A stretch of DNA of 64,000 nt from Silvibacterium dinghuense (GCF_004123295.1 NZ_SDMK01000003.1:310001-374000); one strand, 5' to 3'. Shown: positions 27,652 through 37,465, counted from the first letter of the stretch. A program made the numbers and translations. Notes: generated by a model not told the origin, from the sequence alone.

Positions 27652-28854
27652 ATGACCACCGCTCCCGCCGGCCTGCCTGTGTCCACCTCCCCTGCTTCTA
27701 CTGCCATAAACGATGAGCGACTGGCCTGGCTTGCCCTGGCTCTCACGCCGCAGCTCGGCCCCCGCCGTATCCTCAGGGCCGTCGAGCAGGTCGGAGCGGC
27801 GGCCCGCATTCTCAACCTGCGCCTTACCGAGCTCGAAGGGCTGCGCTTTCCCGCCGAAAGCGCCCAGTTCCTCGCCGATGGCCGCTCACTCGATCTCGCC
27901 GGAAAGGAGCAGGCCGCGCTCACCTCGCTCGGCGCCCGCTTCCTCTGCCATGCCGACGAGGCTTATCCCGCACGCCTGCGGGAGATCTTCGATGCCCCGC
28001 CGGTACTGTGGCTGCGCGGCGAAGCCGCTATCCTGCAGCAGCCGGCGCTGGCTGTCGTCGGCACCCGCCATCCCACCCCCTATGGCTCAGCCATGGCCGA
28101 GATGCTGGCCCGCGATCTCGCCCAGCGCGGCCTCATCATCCTCAGCGGCATGGCCCGCGGCGTCGATACCTCCGCCCACAAGGGGGCGCTGGCCGCCGGC
28201 AAGCCCAACATCGCCATCTGGGGTACCGGCATCGATGTTGTCTATCCCAAGGAAAATCAATCGCTTGCGGAGAAAATCCTGTCCACCGGCGGAGCCATCC
28301 TCTCCGAATTCCCGCTCGGCACCTTTCCCGCTCCGCCAAACTTTCCCCGCCGCAACCGCATTCTCTCCGGCATCAGCATCGGCGTGCTGGTGGTCGAGGC
28401 GGCCGAGTACTCCGGGACCCGCATCACCGCCCGCTGCGCCCTCGAGCAGAACCGCGACGTCTTTGCCGTTCCCGGCAACGTGACGAACAAGAACGCCTGG
28501 GGCCCCAACACATTGATAAAACAGGGCGCCAAGCTCACCGCCACCTGGGAGGACGTGTGGGAAGACCTTCCCAGCCAGGTGCGGCTCGAACTGGAGTCCC
28601 TGCTCAGCGAAAAGGCCGGACTTGCATCGAATGACGCACCTGCTGCATCGTTATTCAGGGAAGAGCCCCTCCCTCCCCATGAAGCTCGCCTGCTCTCGAT
28701 CCTCCGACCCGATGAGGCCCTCCAGATCGACGAGATCATGGAAAAGCTGGAGGCGGAACTCAGCTCTTCGGAGGTTTTTACCGCCCTGTTCGAGCTCGAA
28801 CTCGCCGGCCGCGTCCGGCAGCTTCCCGGCAAGAATTACGTCCGCTGCCTGTAA
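27652..28854 (+). CDS. dprA: DNA-processing protein DprA
   Basis: Loads RecA on incoming single-stranded DNA during natural transformation. The Rossmann core has VVGTRHPTPYGSAMAEM, LSGMARGVDTSAHKGAL, IWGTGIDVVYPKEN, the invariant FPRRNRILSGIS with a following VVEAAEYSGTRITAR, and FAVPGNVTNKNAWG. A helix-hairpin-helix-like N-terminus and a C-terminal winged helix (EALQIDEIMEKLEAE) flank it. The 400-residue length is normal. The ATG at 27652 follows AGAGGTGA. With the HhH lipoprotein at 47705 it hints at competence functions in this organism. Confidence 0.94.
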   Translation: MTTAPAGLPVSTSPASTAINDERLAWLALALTPQLGPRRILRAVEQVGAAARILNLRLTELEGLRFPAESAQFLADGRSLDLAGKEQAALTSLGARFLCHADEAYPARLREIFDAPPVLWLRGEAAILQQPALAVVGTRHPTPYGSAMAEMLARDLAQRGLIILSGMARGVDTSAHKGALAAGKPNIAIWGTGIDVVYPKENQSLAEKILSTGGAILSEFPLGTFPAPPNFPRRNRILSGISIGVLVVEAAEYSGTRITARCALEQNRDVFAVPGNVTNKNAWGPNTLIKQGAKLTATWEDVWEDLPSQVRLELESLLSEKAGLASNDAPAASLFREEPLPPHEARLLSILRPDEALQIDEIMEKLEAELSSSEVFTALFELELAGRVRQLPGKNYVRCL

Positions 28855-29042
28855 TGGCACTGGCGTTCCCTTTGCCAGCCGCCGCCACCTTATAAAGGAC
28901 CGCCGGTGGATTTTGAGCCGCGGGGCATGGTAGCTTCCAGAGACATTGTCGGGATTCCGGATTTTTGAGGAATCCAAACCGTAAGGAACCAGGAGCGTCG
29001 GGATTGCGTCTGATAGATGCACGCCCGTCGTAAAGGAAAAGA

Positions 29043-31670
29043 ATGAGCAAATCTCTCGTGATCGTCGAGTCGCCCGCCAAGGCTAAAACGATCGGCAAAT
29101 ATCTCGGCAGCGACTTCACCGTGGAGGCCTCCATCGGCCACATCATGGACCTGCCGAAGAACAAGATCGGTGTCGACCTCGAAGGCAAGAAGCGCACCTT
29201 CGAGCCCGAGCTGATCGTCATCCCCGGAAAAGAAAAGGTCGTCGACCGCCTCAAGAAGATTGCGTCCAAGTCGGACAGCATCTATCTTGCGCCTGACCCG
29301 GACCGCGAAGGCGAGGCCATCGCCTACCACCTCGAAGAGGTGCTGAAGGGCTCGACGAAAAAGGGCGCGGTCCACCGCGTCACCTTCAACGAGATCACGC
29401 CGAAAGCGGTCAAGGCCGCCTTCCAGCATGCCCGCGCCGTCGATCGCAACCTGGTCGACGCGCAGCAGACGCGCCGCGTCCTCGACCGCATCGTCGGCTA
29501 CCAGATTTCGCCGCTGCTCTGGGACAAGGTCCGCCGCGGACTCTCCGCAGGCCGCGTCCAGACGGTCGCCCTGCGCCTCATCGTCGAGCGCGAAGAAGTC
29601 ATCAAGGCCTTCAACCCGGTCGAGTACTGGACCATCGACGCCGTACTGCAGCCTGCACCAAAAGGCCAGGACTTCACCGCCCGCTTCATCGGCATCGACG
29701 GCGCAAAGGCCAAGGTCGAGACCGTGGACGCTCCGGCGCTGCCTGACCAGAAGCTCACCGACGAGGCCGTGGCCCAGATCAGGAAGGCTGCGTGGTCGGT
29801 GCGCAATGTCGAGCGCAAGGAGCGCAAGCGGAACCCCGCCGCGCCCTTCACCACCTCGAAACTGCAGCAGGACGCCGCCCGCCAGCTCGGCTTCAACGTG
29901 AAGCGCACCATGGGCGTGGCCCAGCGCCTGTATGAAGGCATCGACCTCGGCAGCGAAGGCACCGTCGGTCTCATTACCTACATGCGTACCGATTCGACCC
30001 GCGTCGCGCCGGAGGCCATCGCCTCGGTCCGCAGCTTCATCGAGTCGAAGCATGGCGCCAAGTACCTGCCCGCCGCGCCCAACACCTTCAAGTCGAAGAA
30101 GGACGCGCAGGATGCGCACGAAGCCATCCGTCCGTCGAATCCGGATCTGCACCCGGACCAGATCAAGCGCTATCTCTCCGATGAGCAGTACCGGCTCTAC
30201 AAGCTCATCTGGCAGCGCTTTGTCGCCTCGCAGATGACGCCCGCGCTCTTCGATCAGACGACCGTGGACATTGTCGCCAAGGCCGACCGCAGCTATGACT
30301 TCCGCGTCACCGGCTCGGTGGTCAAGTTCGACGGCTTCCTCAAGGTCTACGAGGAGTCGAAGGAAAAGAAGGACGAGGACGACGAGGCGCTGGCCAACAA
30401 GCTGCCCGCGCTCGAAGCCGGCGACAAGCTGAACCTGCAGGAACTCAAGCCCGAACAGCACTTCACCGAGCCGCCTCCGCGCTACAACGAAGCCTCGCTG
30501 GTGAAGGAGCTCGAAGAGCGCGGCATCGGACGCCCCTCGACCTACGCCTCCATCATCAACACCATCCAGGATCGCGAGTACGTGCAGAAGATCGGCGGCC
30601 GCAACGGACGCTTCGTGCCCACCGAGATCGGCACCGTGGTCACCGGCCTGCTGGTGAAGAACTTCCCCTACATCTTCGATACGAAATACACGGCACGCCT
30701 GGAAGAAGAGCTCGACGACATCGAAGACGGCAAGGAGAAGTGGACCGACCTGCTCGGCGGCTTCTATGGCCACTTCGAGAAGGAGCTGAAGGTCGCCGGC
30801 GACAACATGGAAGACATCAAGCGGATGGAGAAGGCTACGGACGAAGTGTGTCCGCAGTGCGGCTCGCCGCTGGTGCTGAAGTGGGGCAAGTTCGGCAGCT
30901 TCTACGCCTGCAGCTCGTACGACAAGAAGAAGAAGGGCTCCTGCGATTACACGCGCGAGAACTTCGACGCCAAGCCGAACCTGCAGATGGCCGACCAGGC
31001 CGAAGAGACCGAAGAAGAGTACTGCGAGAACTGCGGCCGCGTGATGGTGCTGCGCAACGGCCCATGGGGCCCGTTTATGGCCTGCCCCGGCTATAACGAG
31101 GACCCGCCGTGCAAGACGGTCCGCCGCCTGAACCAGAAGCAGCAGCAGAAGCCGCCGCAACCGCTCGAGGAGAACTGCCCCAAGTGCGGCAGCCAGCTGG
31201 TACTGCGCCACGGCCAGTACGGCGAATTCGTCTCCTGCTCGGCGTATCCGAAGTGCAAGTACATCAAGCAGAACACCATCGGCATGAACTGCCCGAAGTG
31301 CAAAGTCGGCGACCTGGTGGAGAAAAAGGCACGCCGCGGCAACCTCTTCTACGGCTGCTCGGAGTACCCGAAGTGCGACTTCACGGCGAATTACAAGCCG
31401 GTCGACCAGAAGTGCCCGGAGTGCGGCTCGCCGTACCTGATGGAGAAGACGCTGAAGTCGGGCGTCTACCTGGTCTGCCCGAACAATAAGAAGCCCTCGG
31501 CTGGCGAGGAAGAAACACCGAAGAAGCGCGCCAAGAAGGGCGAACCGGAGACGGAGATCGCCTGCAGCTACACCAAGCGCATCGGCGACGCCCCACCGCC
31601 CGAGCCTGCCGATCCGGCACCCAAGGTCAAGCCAACGGCCAAGACGCACGGCCCGCTCGTTGAGGTGTAA
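29043..31670 (+). CDS. topA: DNA topoisomerase I (type IA)
   Basis: Relaxes negative supercoils. The Toprim domain begins SLVIVESPAKAKTI and contains APDPDREGEAIAYHL; the active-site tyrosine is in LITYMRTDST near residue 312. At 875 residues it is long: the C-terminus has five successive zinc-ribbon units beginning CPQC (about residue 603), CENC, CPKC, CPKC and CPEC, the last followed by a Lys-rich stretch and a final cysteine. The four central ribbons have intact C4 ligand sets. AAGGAAAAG precedes the ATG. The 190 bp upstream, after dprA, hold no other gene. Confidence 0.97.
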   Translation: MSKSLVIVESPAKAKTIGKYLGSDFTVEASIGHIMDLPKNKIGVDLEGKKRTFEPELIVIPGKEKVVDRLKKIASKSDSIYLAPDPDREGEAIAYHLEEVLKGSTKKGAVHRVTFNEITPKAVKAAFQHARAVDRNLVDAQQTRRVLDRIVGYQISPLLWDKVRRGLSAGRVQTVALRLIVEREEVIKAFNPVEYWTIDAVLQPAPKGQDFTARFIGIDGAKAKVETVDAPALPDQKLTDEAVAQIRKAAWSVRNVERKERKRNPAAPFTTSKLQQDAARQLGFNVKRTMGVAQRLYEGIDLGSEGTVGLITYMRTDSTRVAPEAIASVRSFIESKHGAKYLPAAPNTFKSKKDAQDAHEAIRPSNPDLHPDQIKRYLSDEQYRLYKLIWQRFVASQMTPALFDQTTVDIVAKADRSYDFRVTGSVVKFDGFLKVYEESKEKKDEDDEALANKLPALEAGDKLNLQELKPEQHFTEPPPRYNEASLVKELEERGIGRPSTYASIINTIQDREYVQKIGGRNGRFVPTEIGTVVTGLLVKNFPYIFDTKYTARLEEELDDIEDGKEKWTDLLGGFYGHFEKELKVAGDNMEDIKRMEKATDEVCPQCGSPLVLKWGKFGSFYACSSYDKKKKGSCDYTRENFDAKPNLQMADQAEETEEEYCENCGRVMVLRNGPWGPFMACPGYNEDPPCKTVRRLNQKQQQKPPQPLEENCPKCGSQLVLRHGQYGEFVSCSAYPKCKYIKQNTIGMNCPKCKVGDLVEKKARRGNLFYGCSEYPKCDFTANYKPVDQKCPECGSPYLMEKTLKSGVYLVCPNNKKPSAGEEETPKKRAKKGEPETEIACSYTKRIGDAPPPEPADPAPKVKPTAKTHGPLVEV

Positions 31671-31694
31671 ACGCTACTCGCATCGCTGCAAGAC

Positions 31695-31720
31695 AACGCC
31701 CCTGCTTCGGCAGGGGCGTT
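31695..31720 (+). terminator. Intrinsic terminator of topA
   Basis: An 11-bp perfect stem AACGCCCCTGC / GCAGGGGCGTT encloses a TTCG tetraloop and is followed by TCTTTGCTTTC. It lies 24 bp after the topA stop. Confidence 0.9.
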
Positions 31721-31749
31721 TCTTTGCTTTCGCTCAATCTCTACGCTTT

Positions 31750-31852
31750 GTCATTCCGACCGGAGCGAAGCGCAGTGGAGGAACCTGCGATCGATTTTTG
31801 GAATCAGGTCCATCGCTTCCTCCCTCAAGCCAACAGAAGACTTGAATGGGGC
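31750..31852. repeat. Copy of the CATTCCGACCGG dispersed repeat
   Basis: Begins TCATTCCGACCGGAGCGAAG and continues through GTGGAGGAACCTGCG. The remainder is degraded and contains a CTCAAGCC / GACTTGA inverted piece like that in the copy at 24126. It occupies most of the gap between topA and the next gene. Confidence 0.75.
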
Positions 31853-31961
31853 ACCGTCAACGCTTCGTGATCTTGCTCCGCGCCGCAAGCACCCCGATTC
31901 CTGCCCATCGTCCGGTTTCTCCACCATCATTCCATGTAGACTCACGCCGGGAGTACACCCT

Positions 31962-32426
31962 ATGTTTGAATCCACCCTGGCCACTACGCAGGATGCCGAC
32001 CTGATCCTGAAGCTCTACGAGCTCCGCACCGAAGCCACCATGCGTCAGGCTCGCGCCTGGCTGCACGGCGAGTTTTTCCCCGAATCCTCCGCCGAAGCGC
32101 TCGCCGTCCTGCAGGCCTTCGGAACCGAGCACAATGCCTGGGTTCGCCAGGTGACCAGCTACTGGGACATGGCCGCGGCCTTCGTCACCCATGGCGCGCT
32201 CAATGCCGAGCTCTTCCTCGACTGCAACAACGAGCCGTTCTTCATCTTTGCCAAGTTCGAACCCTATCTCGCTGAGATTCGGGCTGGCCGGCCCGGTTTT
32301 CTAGTCAAGGTCCAGCAATTGGTGGAGGAATATCCGGCTGCACGCACCCGGGTCGACCAGCTCAAGCGCACCCTGCCCCAGCGCAAGGCCGCGTTCCTCG
32401 CCTCCCGCGCCGCAAAAGGTCAATAA
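31962..32426 (+). CDS. Conserved hypothetical protein, helical
   Basis: A 154-residue soluble, mostly alpha-helical protein. I do not recognise a named domain. Notable features are a LYELRTEATMRQARAWLHGEF segment, a tryptophan-containing TSYWDMAAAFVTHGAL helix, DCNNEPFFIFAKFEPYL and a basic C-terminus. The ATG at 31962 is supported by GGGAG at 31949-31953. Base composition and codon use match the neighbours, so it looks like a resident gene. It precedes the DUF427 gene by 91 bp. Confidence 0.65.
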   Translation: MFESTLATTQDADLILKLYELRTEATMRQARAWLHGEFFPESSAEALAVLQAFGTEHNAWVRQVTSYWDMAAAFVTHGALNAELFLDCNNEPFFIFAKFEPYLAEIRAGRPGFLVKVQQLVEEYPAARTRVDQLKRTLPQRKAAFLASRAAKGQ

Positions 32427-32517
32427 GGCACAAGAAAGCGCTTACATTCATGCACAAGACCGCCGCTTCTGGTAAGGTAAAATGTCTGACTCTGTAGGAA
32501 AGGTTTCTGAAGGCAGT

Positions 32518-32802
32518 ATGGCAAAGGCAATCTGGAACGGCAAAGTCATCGCGGAAAGCGACACATTCGAAACGGTCGAAGGCAACATTTACTTCCCGGA
32601 AAGCGCAGTCAACCGGGAATACCTCCGCCCCAGCTCGACCACCTCAACCTGTCCGTGGAAGGGGCAGGCCCGCTACTATTCCCTGGTCGTCGACGGCCAG
32701 GAGAACCAGGATGCGGCCTGGTACTACCTCGATCCCAAGCCCGCCGCTCGTAACATCAAGAATCACATCGCCTTCTGGCGTGGCGTCGAAATCGAAAAGT
32801 AA
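32518..32802 (+). CDS. DUF427 family protein
   Basis: A 94-residue protein that matches the DUF427 (NTP_transf_9) family: KAIWNGKVIAESDTFETVEG, then NIYFPESAVNREYLRPSS, the signature TCPWKGQARYYSL and a WYYLDPKPAARNIKNHIAF tail. The fold is a small beta barrel; biochemical role unknown. AAGG precedes the ATG at 32518. A strong terminator follows 20 bp after the stop. Confidence 0.9.
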   Translation: MAKAIWNGKVIAESDTFETVEGNIYFPESAVNREYLRPSSTTSTCPWKGQARYYSLVVDGQENQDAAWYYLDPKPAARNIKNHIAFWRGVEIEK

Positions 32803-32822
32803 GCCTTCAACGCCCTGAAAAC

Positions 32823-32854
32823 AAAAGGCGCGGACCATTCGGTCCGCGCCTTTT
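32823..32854. terminator. Strong bidirectional terminator
   Basis: A perfect 14-bp stem AAAAGGCGCGGACC / GGTCCGCGCCTTTT with an ATTC tetraloop, giving T-runs on both strands. It serves the DUF427 gene and the convergent SGNH esterase gene. Confidence 0.93.
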
Positions 32855-32911
32855 CCTGTTGGTGCTTGGTGCCAGTTGCCGGTAGCGTCTGTTCCCGCGC
32901 CCTGAGCCTGG

Positions 32912-34120
32912 CTACTCAAACAACTTCAGGTCGATGCTGTCGCTCATCGCCTTGTAGCCCGCATCACTGGGGTGCAGGTGGTCCCCGTGATCGTCGGCCG
33001 GGAGATACATGCCCGGATTCTTCGGGTCCTGGGTCGCCTTGTCGAAGTCGATGAAGCCGTCGAAGTTCCCCGGTGTGCGAATCCACTGGTTCACGGCCTG
33101 CCGCACCGCTTCACCGCCCTGGGAGAAGTACTTTGCTCCCTCGTAGGGTGTCAGCGTGGCGCCGATCACCTTGATCCCATGCTGATGGGCGCGTTCGATG
33201 ATCTGCGTATAAGCAAACAACACATCCGCCGCCGTCAGCGAGCTCTCCGGATCGCCTTCCTTTGGAATCCGCCCGATGTCGTTGATGGCTTCGAGGATCA
33301 CAAGGTACCTCACGCCGCTTTGCGCGATCACGTCGCGGTCCAGCCGCGCCAGCGCGCTCGGCCCGGCACCGTCATAGAGCAGGCGATTGCCGCTGATGCC
33401 CTCGTTCAGCACGGCCAGGTGCGAGGTCTTCTTCTCCGCCTGCAGCCGCTCGGCAAAGAAGTTCGGCCAGCGATGGTTCGCGTCCAGGGCCGAACCGGCG
33501 CCGTCGGTGATCGAGTCGCCGTAGGTCACTATCGCACCTGCGTTCTTCTCGTTCGCCTGCACATCGACTCCCTTTACGACGCACCAGGATGTCACGGTCT
33601 TCGCGCCTTCCACGGAAGCTGCCGCCGTGGCATCGCCGGTGGCGATGTAGTTGGTCGACGAGCCCAGGTCATGGCAGGTGGTGCGCGCCTGCTCCTGCTT
33701 CGGCAGGTAGACGCTTACCGCCAGGTCGGCCATCGAAGCGACCGGCATGGGGATCGGATCGCTGACCACCATGGCTCCGGCAGGGATAGTCACCTGCGCC
33801 CGGCCGTTGAAGGTCAGCGCGTGGTCGGTACCGGGCTGTGTCTGGCCGCTACCCGCGCTCAGCGCCACGTGCACCGCGCCGATCGCAACCGGAGCCGGGC
33901 TCAGCTCATTCGTCAGCTTGATCCGGATGGCATTTCCGCCGACACTCAGGTGCACCACGTCGCGATAGGTCACATCCCCGGCGTCCACCACCCGGGAGCT
34001 CGAAGGCGATGCTCCCCAGCTTCCCACCCAGCTTGCCGCAGGCTTCTCGGCCCCCATCGCCACACCACACAACATACTTCCAGCCAGGCATAGCGAGCCA
34101 AGCCGCATCGTCCAGGTCAT
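32912..34120 (-). CDS. Secreted SGNH/GDSL-family hydrolase
   Basis: A 402-residue exported esterase-type enzyme. A signal peptide (MRLGSLCLAGSMLCGVAMG) ends near residue 24. The four SGNH blocks are visible: GDSITDG with nucleophile Ser around 203, the Gly block in NEGISGNRLL, the Asn block in LEAINDIG, and the D-x-x-H pair in DHGDHLHPSDAGY. A beta-rich N-terminal domain of about 180 residues precedes the catalytic part, as in the rhamnogalacturonan-acetylesterase-like subgroup. The start at 34120 is chosen for GGAG eight bases upstream. The substrate is probably an acetylated polysaccharide or ester, not determinable here. Confidence 0.88.
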   Translation of the reverse strand: MTWTMRLGSLCLAGSMLCGVAMGAEKPAASWVGSWGASPSSSRVVDAGDVTYRDVVHLSVGGNAIRIKLTNELSPAPVAIGAVHVALSAGSGQTQPGTDHALTFNGRAQVTIPAGAMVVSDPIPMPVASMADLAVSVYLPKQEQARTTCHDLGSSTNYIATGDATAAASVEGAKTVTSWCVVKGVDVQANEKNAGAIVTYGDSITDGAGSALDANHRWPNFFAERLQAEKKTSHLAVLNEGISGNRLLYDGAGPSALARLDRDVIAQSGVRYLVILEAINDIGRIPKEGDPESSLTAADVLFAYTQIIERAHQHGIKVIGATLTPYEGAKYFSQGGEAVRQAVNQWIRTPGNFDGFIDFDKATQDPKNPGMYLPADDHGDHLHPSDAGYKAMSDSIDLKLFE

Positions 34121-34209
34121 CCACACACTCCAGCATTCAAGGATCGGGACCGCAGGCTCCGCGGCCGTCCGCTCCATCATAGAGCCTGCTCTTCCTATAC
34201 GCTGGACAC

Positions 34210-35466
34210 ATGCCCGCTATCGCTTCACTCGAGTGCTCCCGCTGCCACCAGCACATTTCTGCCGACCAGCCGCGCAACGTCTGCCCGCACTGCGCGGGAA
34301 CGCTCTACGTCCGCTACGATCTGGACGCGATTCGCGCCCATGCGCAACGGCCGGAACCCGGCGGGTTGCAAAGCATGTGGCGATACAGCGCCGTGCTCCC
34401 CGATGTCACGCCGGTCACCCTCGGCGAAGGCTGGACGCCGATGCTGCCAAGCCGCAGGCATCCGTCTCTGTTTGTGAAAGAAGAAGCGACGAACCCCACC
34501 GGAGCCTTCAAGGCGCGCGGCATGTCGGCTGCCGTCTCCATGGCGAAGCACTACGGACTGAAGAAGCTGGCCACGCCCTCGGCGGGCAACGCAGCCGGGG
34601 CGCTGGCCGCCTATGCCGCGGCCGCAGGCATCGAGGCGCATCTCTTCATGCCAAAGGATGTGCCTTTCGCCAACTACCTGGAAGGCGTTGCGTATGGAGC
34701 GCAGGTCACGCTGGTCGACGGCCTCATCTCCGACTGCGGACGCATCGTCGCCGAGACCATCCAGTCCCAGCGGACCGAAGCCGCCGCAGGCCGTCTCGCG
34801 CCGGAGGATGTCTGGTTCGATGTCTCGACGCTCAAGGAGCCTTTCCGCGTGGAAGGCAAGAAGACCATGGGCTACGAGCTGGTGGAGCAGCTGGGATGGG
34901 AGTATCCCGATGCCGTCTTCTACCCCACCGGCGGAGGCGTCGGCCTCATCGGCATGTGGAAGGCCTTCGAGGAGATGGAAGCCCTCGGCTGGGTCAAGCC
35001 CGGCAAACGGCCAAAGATGATCGCCGTGCAGGCCTCGGGCTGCGCGCCCATCGCCCGCGCCTTCCGCGAAGGCGCGCATGTCTCGCAGATGTTCGAGAAC
35101 GCGGCGACCTTTGCCGCCGGCCTGCGCGTGCCCAAGCCCTATGGCGACTCGATCATCCTCGACATTGTCCGCGAGTCGGAGGGCACAGTGGTCGCGCTGC
35201 CCGATGCCGCCATCCTCGATTCGCTGCTCGACTGGGCGCGTCACGAGGGACTGATGCTCTGCCCGGAAGGCGCGGCGGCCACCGCTGCGTATGATTATCT
35301 GCTCGACATCGGCTTCCTCAAGCCCACGGACCGCGTGGTGCTCTTCAATACCGGCTCCGGCCTGAAGTACACGGACATGATCGCCGAAGCGATGCAGCTC
35401 GAACGGCCCACGCAGAAGCAATATCCGGTGCGCACGCCGGTCGGCGGCATCATCACGCCGGTTTAA
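34210..35466 (+). CDS. thrC: Threonine synthase, class with N-terminal zinc ribbon
   Basis: PLP enzyme that converts O-phosphohomoserine to threonine. Residues 1-35 hold a C4 zinc ribbon (C9, C12, C25, C28), common in this class. The PLP lysine is K101 in NPTGAFKARG; TPSAGNAAGALAAYAA and the glycine loop YPTGGGVGLIGMWKAFEE bind the cofactor phosphate. The 418-residue length is typical. A cysteate synthase would be the main alternative. It is divergent from the SGNH hydrolase gene. Confidence 0.93.
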   Translation: MPAIASLECSRCHQHISADQPRNVCPHCAGTLYVRYDLDAIRAHAQRPEPGGLQSMWRYSAVLPDVTPVTLGEGWTPMLPSRRHPSLFVKEEATNPTGAFKARGMSAAVSMAKHYGLKKLATPSAGNAAGALAAYAAAAGIEAHLFMPKDVPFANYLEGVAYGAQVTLVDGLISDCGRIVAETIQSQRTEAAAGRLAPEDVWFDVSTLKEPFRVEGKKTMGYELVEQLGWEYPDAVFYPTGGGVGLIGMWKAFEEMEALGWVKPGKRPKMIAVQASGCAPIARAFREGAHVSQMFENAATFAAGLRVPKPYGDSIILDIVRESEGTVVALPDAAILDSLLDWARHEGLMLCPEGAAATAAYDYLLDIGFLKPTDRVVLFNTGSGLKYTDMIAEAMQLERPTQKQYPVRTPVGGIITPV

Positions 35467-35495
35467 CCTCGGACCAGTTTTGGGAGGCGGTGTGA

Positions 35496-35675
35496 GGATA
35501 GGGCGTAGAAGTTTGATCGCTCACCCAAGCTTCTGTTGCCTGGGTAAACGACACTGCAGGTTCCTCCACTTCGCTTCCCCACCCCAGCGCGCCAACATCG
35601 GGCGCGCCGGGGACCCCGGTTCGCTCCGGTCGGAATGACAAAGTAAAAAAGAGCGCTCCAGCCGGAATGACAACC
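35496..35675. repeat. Two dispersed repeats after thrC
   Basis: A short TAGGG-type fragment (GAGGATAGGGCGTAGAAG) at 35493-35510 is followed by an inverted-orientation copy of the CATTCCGACCGG family: GCAGGTTCCTCCACTTCGCT, a CCAGCGCGCC / GGCGCGCCGG stem, and two ends reading CCGGTCGGAATGACAA and CCAGCCGGAATGACAA. The gap to the ankyrin gene (35467-35884) holds no other gene. Confidence 0.75.
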
Positions 35676-35884
35676 TTTTCTACGAAGCCATCCACAAAGC
35701 CGGCGATACGAAGGCGAGGGCTTGCGTCACCCTTGGGAAACGCTGCTACACTCAGAGCGCACACCAAGGGTGCACCCCGTCCGCGGAAAGGGACTATCCC
35801 GCCTTGCTGCTTTTCTGCAGTGCCACAATCCACTCTCTTCTCGCCCGGCGAAGCGGATCGCGGGCATCAAAGAAGGAGTGAGTC

Positions 35885-37465
35885 ATGTCTCAGCATCAGC
35901 TTCCCGCACGCCCCAACCTCGAACACCTTAAAAATCAGGCCCGCACGCTGCTCGATCAGGCGCTTGCAGCCGATCCCGTCGCAGTCGCACGCCTCGCCGC
36001 CTTCGGCGTCACCACACCGCAGCCGAAACTCGCCGATGCGCTCCACATCATCGCCCGGGAATACAGCTTCGACACCTGGCCGGCGCTCAAGCAGTATCTC
36101 GAGCTCGGATCGGAGAACCCTGCACAGGCGCTCTCCTCGGCGATCAAATCGAATCAGGCCGCATTGGTGCGCGCGGTGCTTACCCGCCATCCCACACTGC
36201 GCGGCGGTGTGCTCGATGAGCCGCTGCCCGGCCTGAGCTTCGATGCTCAGGCGCTGATCGGCGCAGTGATGCGCGATAACCGAGAGATGATCGACGCCCT
36301 GCTCGATGCAGGCGCAGATATCAACGCGCGGACCCGCTGGTGGGCAGGCGGCTTCGGTGTACTCGACTCGGCGAGCCCGGAGCTGGCCGAATATCTCATT
36401 GCACGCGGCGCAATCGTGGACATCCACGCCGCGGCGCGGCTGGGCAGGATCGATCGCGTGCGCGAGTTGCTGGCCGCCGATCCCAATCTTGTTCATGCGC
36501 GCGGCGGCGATGGAGAGCTCCCGCTGCATTTTGCCGCAACCGTCGAGATCGCCGCGCTGCTGCTCGACCATGGCGCGGACATCAACGCACGCGACATCGA
36601 CCACGAATCGACTGCGGCGCAGTACATGGTCTGCATGCGGCAACTGCTCGAGTGGCGCGATCCGTATCGCCATGACGTGGCCCGCTTTCTTATTTCGCGC
36701 GGCGCGGAGACAGACATCCTCATGGCCTCCGCAGTGGGTGACCTCGCGCTGGTGGAGCGCATCCTCAACCATGATCCGGACACGATCCGCATCACCGTGC
36801 GCGAGCGCGATTTCCCCAAGCGCGATCCCCGCTCCGGCGGCTGCATTTATTACTTCGGCTTCGGTATCACCACGACGCCGCATATGCTGGCACGGCAGTT
36901 CGGCCACACCGCGGTGTTCGATCTGCTCATGCAGCGCAGCCCGGCGTGGATCCGGCTCGTCAACATCGCCGAGACCGGAGACGAAGAGGGCGTAAAGCGC
37001 ATTCTGGCGCAGCATCCGACGCTCTTCCAGAAGCTCTCACCAGCGGCGGCACGGCGCCTCATCGGCACGGCGGTACGCAACAATGCGCGCGCGGTGGAGC
37101 TGCTCGTCTCGCATGGCTGGCCGGTGACCGCGGCGCTCGAAAGCCAGCAAACCGCGCTGCATTACGCCGCATGGCACGGCAATTTGGAGATGGTGAACGC
37201 CCTGCTGCGGCACCATGCGCCGGTACAGGTCTTCGAGCTGGAGCACGGCGGCAGTCCGCTGGCATGGGCGCTGCACGGCTCGACGCACAGCTGGCATCGC
37301 GACACGGGCGATTATCCCGGCGTGGTGCGGACGCTGCTTGCAGCGGGAGCGGTCATTCCCCGGCCCGAAATGCCGCTGGAAGCACCGGACGAGCTACTGG
37401 AAATTCTCCGCCAGCACGGCATCGAAATTTCAGCCACGTCCTCCACGCAAGCGACAGAAGCCTGA
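35885..37465 (+). CDS. Ankyrin-repeat protein
   Basis: A 526-residue protein with no signal peptide. The first 70 residues are a conserved helical head seen on many acidobacterial ankyrin proteins (RPNLEHLKNQARTLLDQAL, then LHIIAREYSFDTWPALKQYL). About eight ankyrin units follow, for example MIDALLDAGADINARTRWWA, LPLHFAATVEIAALLLDHGA and TALHYAAWHGNLEMVNALL. These mediate protein contacts; no enzyme domain is visible. Start ATG 35885 follows AAGGAG. It is flanked by repeats on both sides and has no operon partner. Confidence 0.85.
   Translation: MSQHQLPARPNLEHLKNQARTLLDQALAADPVAVARLAAFGVTTPQPKLADALHIIAREYSFDTWPALKQYLELGSENPAQALSSAIKSNQAALVRAVLTRHPTLRGGVLDEPLPGLSFDAQALIGAVMRDNREMIDALLDAGADINARTRWWAGGFGVLDSASPELAEYLIARGAIVDIHAAARLGRIDRVRELLAADPNLVHARGGDGELPLHFAATVEIAALLLDHGADINARDIDHESTAAQYMVCMRQLLEWRDPYRHDVARFLISRGAETDILMASAVGDLALVERILNHDPDTIRITVRERDFPKRDPRSGGCIYYFGFGITTTPHMLARQFGHTAVFDLLMQRSPAWIRLVNIAETGDEEGVKRILAQHPTLFQKLSPAAARRLIGTAVRNNARAVELLVSHGWPVTAALESQQTALHYAAWHGNLEMVNALLRHHAPVQVFELEHGGSPLAWALHGSTHSWHRDTGDYPGVVRTLLAAGAVIPRPEMPLEAPDELLEILRQHGIEISATSSTQATEA

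Noticed and set aside
28890-31649. A 919-codon open frame antisense to topA
   Set aside because: Composition is the typical Val/Leu/Arg/Asp pattern of the reverse strand of a GC-rich gene, with no motifs; topA on the plus strand is unambiguous.
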